Of a stretch of DNA of 64,000 nucleotides, positions 63,082-64,000 are shown piece after piece; position 1 is the first letter of the stretch, and each line of letters starts with the position of its first letter. The notes under the pieces are model-generated. The model was not told where the DNA came from and searched no databases. It worked only from the letters and a program-made list of their open reading frames with translations. A program made the translations under genes and the position numbers. Source of the DNA: an uncultured Aquimarina sp. GTDB lineage: Bacteria > Bacteroidota > Bacteroidia > Flavobacteriales > Flavobacteriaceae. The stretch covers positions 496,001-560,000 of the forward strand of contig NZ_CANMQT010000003.1 in assembly GCF_947500065.1 (NCBI RefSeq), written 5' to 3'.

Positions 63082-63594
63082 TTACAAATATCTTTCTTTA
63101 ATGATATCCAAATGATGTTTTTGGTGACCAGAAAGTATATAACCTGCTGCTCTTGTACTCATTGGACTACCACTCGCCTCTCCTATTTGGGTTAGCATAT
63201 CCTCTGTAAACCTCTTAAACAAAGCAATTGAACTGTTTCTTGTTGCTTCAAAATCTTCTATAAGTTCCTGTTTACTATAATTATTCGCATTAGAATTAGG
63301 AACATATTCATCTTGATCAAACCCCATCAATGAGCTTTTATCGTTTCTTGCAAAGCGAAGTGCGCGGTAAGAAAAAATACGTTCTGTATCGATGATATGT
63401 TGTAATACTTCTGCAACTGTCCATTTTTCTTCTGCATATGCATAAGTCAATTTTTCATTAGAAATTGAATTAACAAAGTTAATAAAGCTTTGTTTACCTA
63501 GCTGTAAAGCATCTACAATAGTAGTGCTTTCGGCTTTATCTATATAAGTACCATAGTAAGGATTATATTCTTCTGGCGTAAGTAAAGATTGCAT
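63082..63594 (-). CDS. DinB-family protein
   Basis: The 170-residue four-helix protein has the DinB metal site His66 (AEVLQHIIDTERIF), His157 and His161 (SGHQKHHLDIIKERYL). DinB-type proteins include bacillithiol-dependent transferases and proteins of unknown role. It is six bases upstream of the SnoaL-like gene. Confidence 0.87.
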   Translation of the reverse strand: MQSLLTPEEYNPYYGTYIDKAESTTIVDALQLGKQSFINFVNSISNEKLTYAYAEEKWTVAEVLQHIIDTERIFSYRALRFARNDKSSLMGFDQDEYVPNSNANNYSKQELIEDFEATRNSSIALFKRFTEDMLTQIGEASGSPMSTRAAGYILSGHQKHHLDIIKERYL

Positions 63595-63687
63595 AAATAA
63601 TCATTTAGAAATAGAGTAGAAATGTACTAATTCTTATTGCATTCTATAATTGTATTAACAGTTCTTTATTATCTACGTCTATAATTA

Positions 63688-64000
63688 CTACTCAATCGCT
63701 TTTTGTTTCTCTAATTTACGTGCTCTAAAATATAAAAACAACGGAAATGCAAATGCAATAGCCACCATAAATGTTAATGGAATAAATATCCACCAGTGCT
63801 TCATTTTTAGTTTAATCGCCTCTGGGATATACCAAACAAAAAAAGTAAACACTACCACCAATAAATCTGCATTAAAAGATTTAGCCGGAAATGTAGTTTT
63901 TGTTTGTGCAATATAATTTAAGAGAGAAGTATCTTCTGCATTTAAATAAAATTGAATATTAAAATACCAAGTATAACACAATCCCACAATGGCTAAAAAC
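63688..64000 (-). CDS. DUF2834-like membrane protein (5' end cut by window edge)
   Basis: The frame stays open to the right edge (FLAIVGLCYTWYFNIQFYL is visible), so the true start lies outside. An internal GTG at 63987 would give 99 residues, but the reading frame upstream continues a typical hydrophobic first helix. Three membrane segments are seen, with LLVVVFTFFVWYIPEAIKLKMKHWW, the DUF2834 pattern, and a basic tail. The function is unknown. Confidence 0.75.
   Translation of the reverse strand, partial: FLAIVGLCYTWYFNIQFYLNAEDTSLLNYIAQTKTTFPAKSFNADLLVVVFTFFVWYIPEAIKLKMKHWWIFIPLTFMVAIAFAFPLFLYFRARKLEKQKAIE

Noticed and set aside
1..64000. tRNA or rRNA genes
   Set aside because: I looked for cloverleaf-like GC-rich stretches and conserved TTCGAnTC arms in the gaps. 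The TTCGA found in repeat units lies in hairpins of the repeat family, not in tRNA context.

Overview
The window looks like about 64 kb of chromosome from a marine-type member of the Flavobacteriaceae (Bacteroidota); an Aquimarina-like genus is possible, but I cannot place it from sequence alone. The evidence is low GC, a fused LpxC-FabZ gene, a PorX-type regulator of the type IX secretion system (T9SS), a T9SS-like C-terminal sorting domain, a full set of menaquinone genes, a fused alpha/beta 2-oxoacid dehydrogenase E1, and several promoters of the Bacteroidota form TTG-N19..24-TAnnTTTG. I see no tRNA, rRNA, CRISPR array, transposase, integrase or phage gene, so this is mostly stable core chromosome with a few accessory modules.

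Region by region. 1-4.5 kb: an exported TPR-CHAT caspase-like protease (cut by the left edge) and a small lipoprotein, facing a sigma-70-family factor and a membrane-anchored TPR protein that looks like its anti-sigma partner. 4.6-12.1 kb: sucD, then a minus-strand operon HD phosphohydrolase - lpxD - lpxC/fabZ - lpxA - efp - second lpxD-like gene - SnoaL-like protein. 12.3-17.3 kb: porX, tsaE, two overlapping small reading frames, alanine dehydrogenase and a membrane-anchored protein. 17.3-28.7 kb: single metabolic genes, including a MocR regulator facing a flavin oxidase, an agmatinase-family enzyme, a pentapeptide-repeat protein, proline dehydrogenase facing aroB, GNAT enzymes and a DASS dicarboxylate transporter. 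28.7-39.8 kb: a methyltransferase, a carboxyethyl-ornithine-synthase-like dehydrogenase, an astacin-like lipoprotein and a purine-oxidation cluster (xanthine dehydrogenase subunits, an Mpv17-like membrane protein, XdhC and guanine deaminase). Five gaps in this stretch carry a hairpin repeat family.

39.8-51.1 kb: uvrA, a LOG-family protein, a secreted endonuclease/phosphatase-fold protein with a sorting domain, an M1-peptidase-like protein without zinc ligands fused to a predicted outer-membrane barrel, a membrane protein and the fused E1. 51.2-58.9 kb: two coiled-coil membrane proteins and the menaquinone genes menB, menD, isochorismate synthase and a MenI-like thioesterase, with CvfB and DUF2853 genes between. 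59-64 kb: a TetR gene translationally coupled to the first of three alpha/beta hydrolases, a secreted protein with a JAMM-like metal motif, SnoaL-like and DinB-like proteins, and a DUF2834-like gene cut by the right edge.

Main leads: the CHAT/sigma/anti-sigma module; intergenic hairpins whose loop is conserved while the stem changes with compensation; the secreted JAMM-like protein; the apparently dead M1 domain on an outer-membrane barrel; and the second LpxD with an altered active site.
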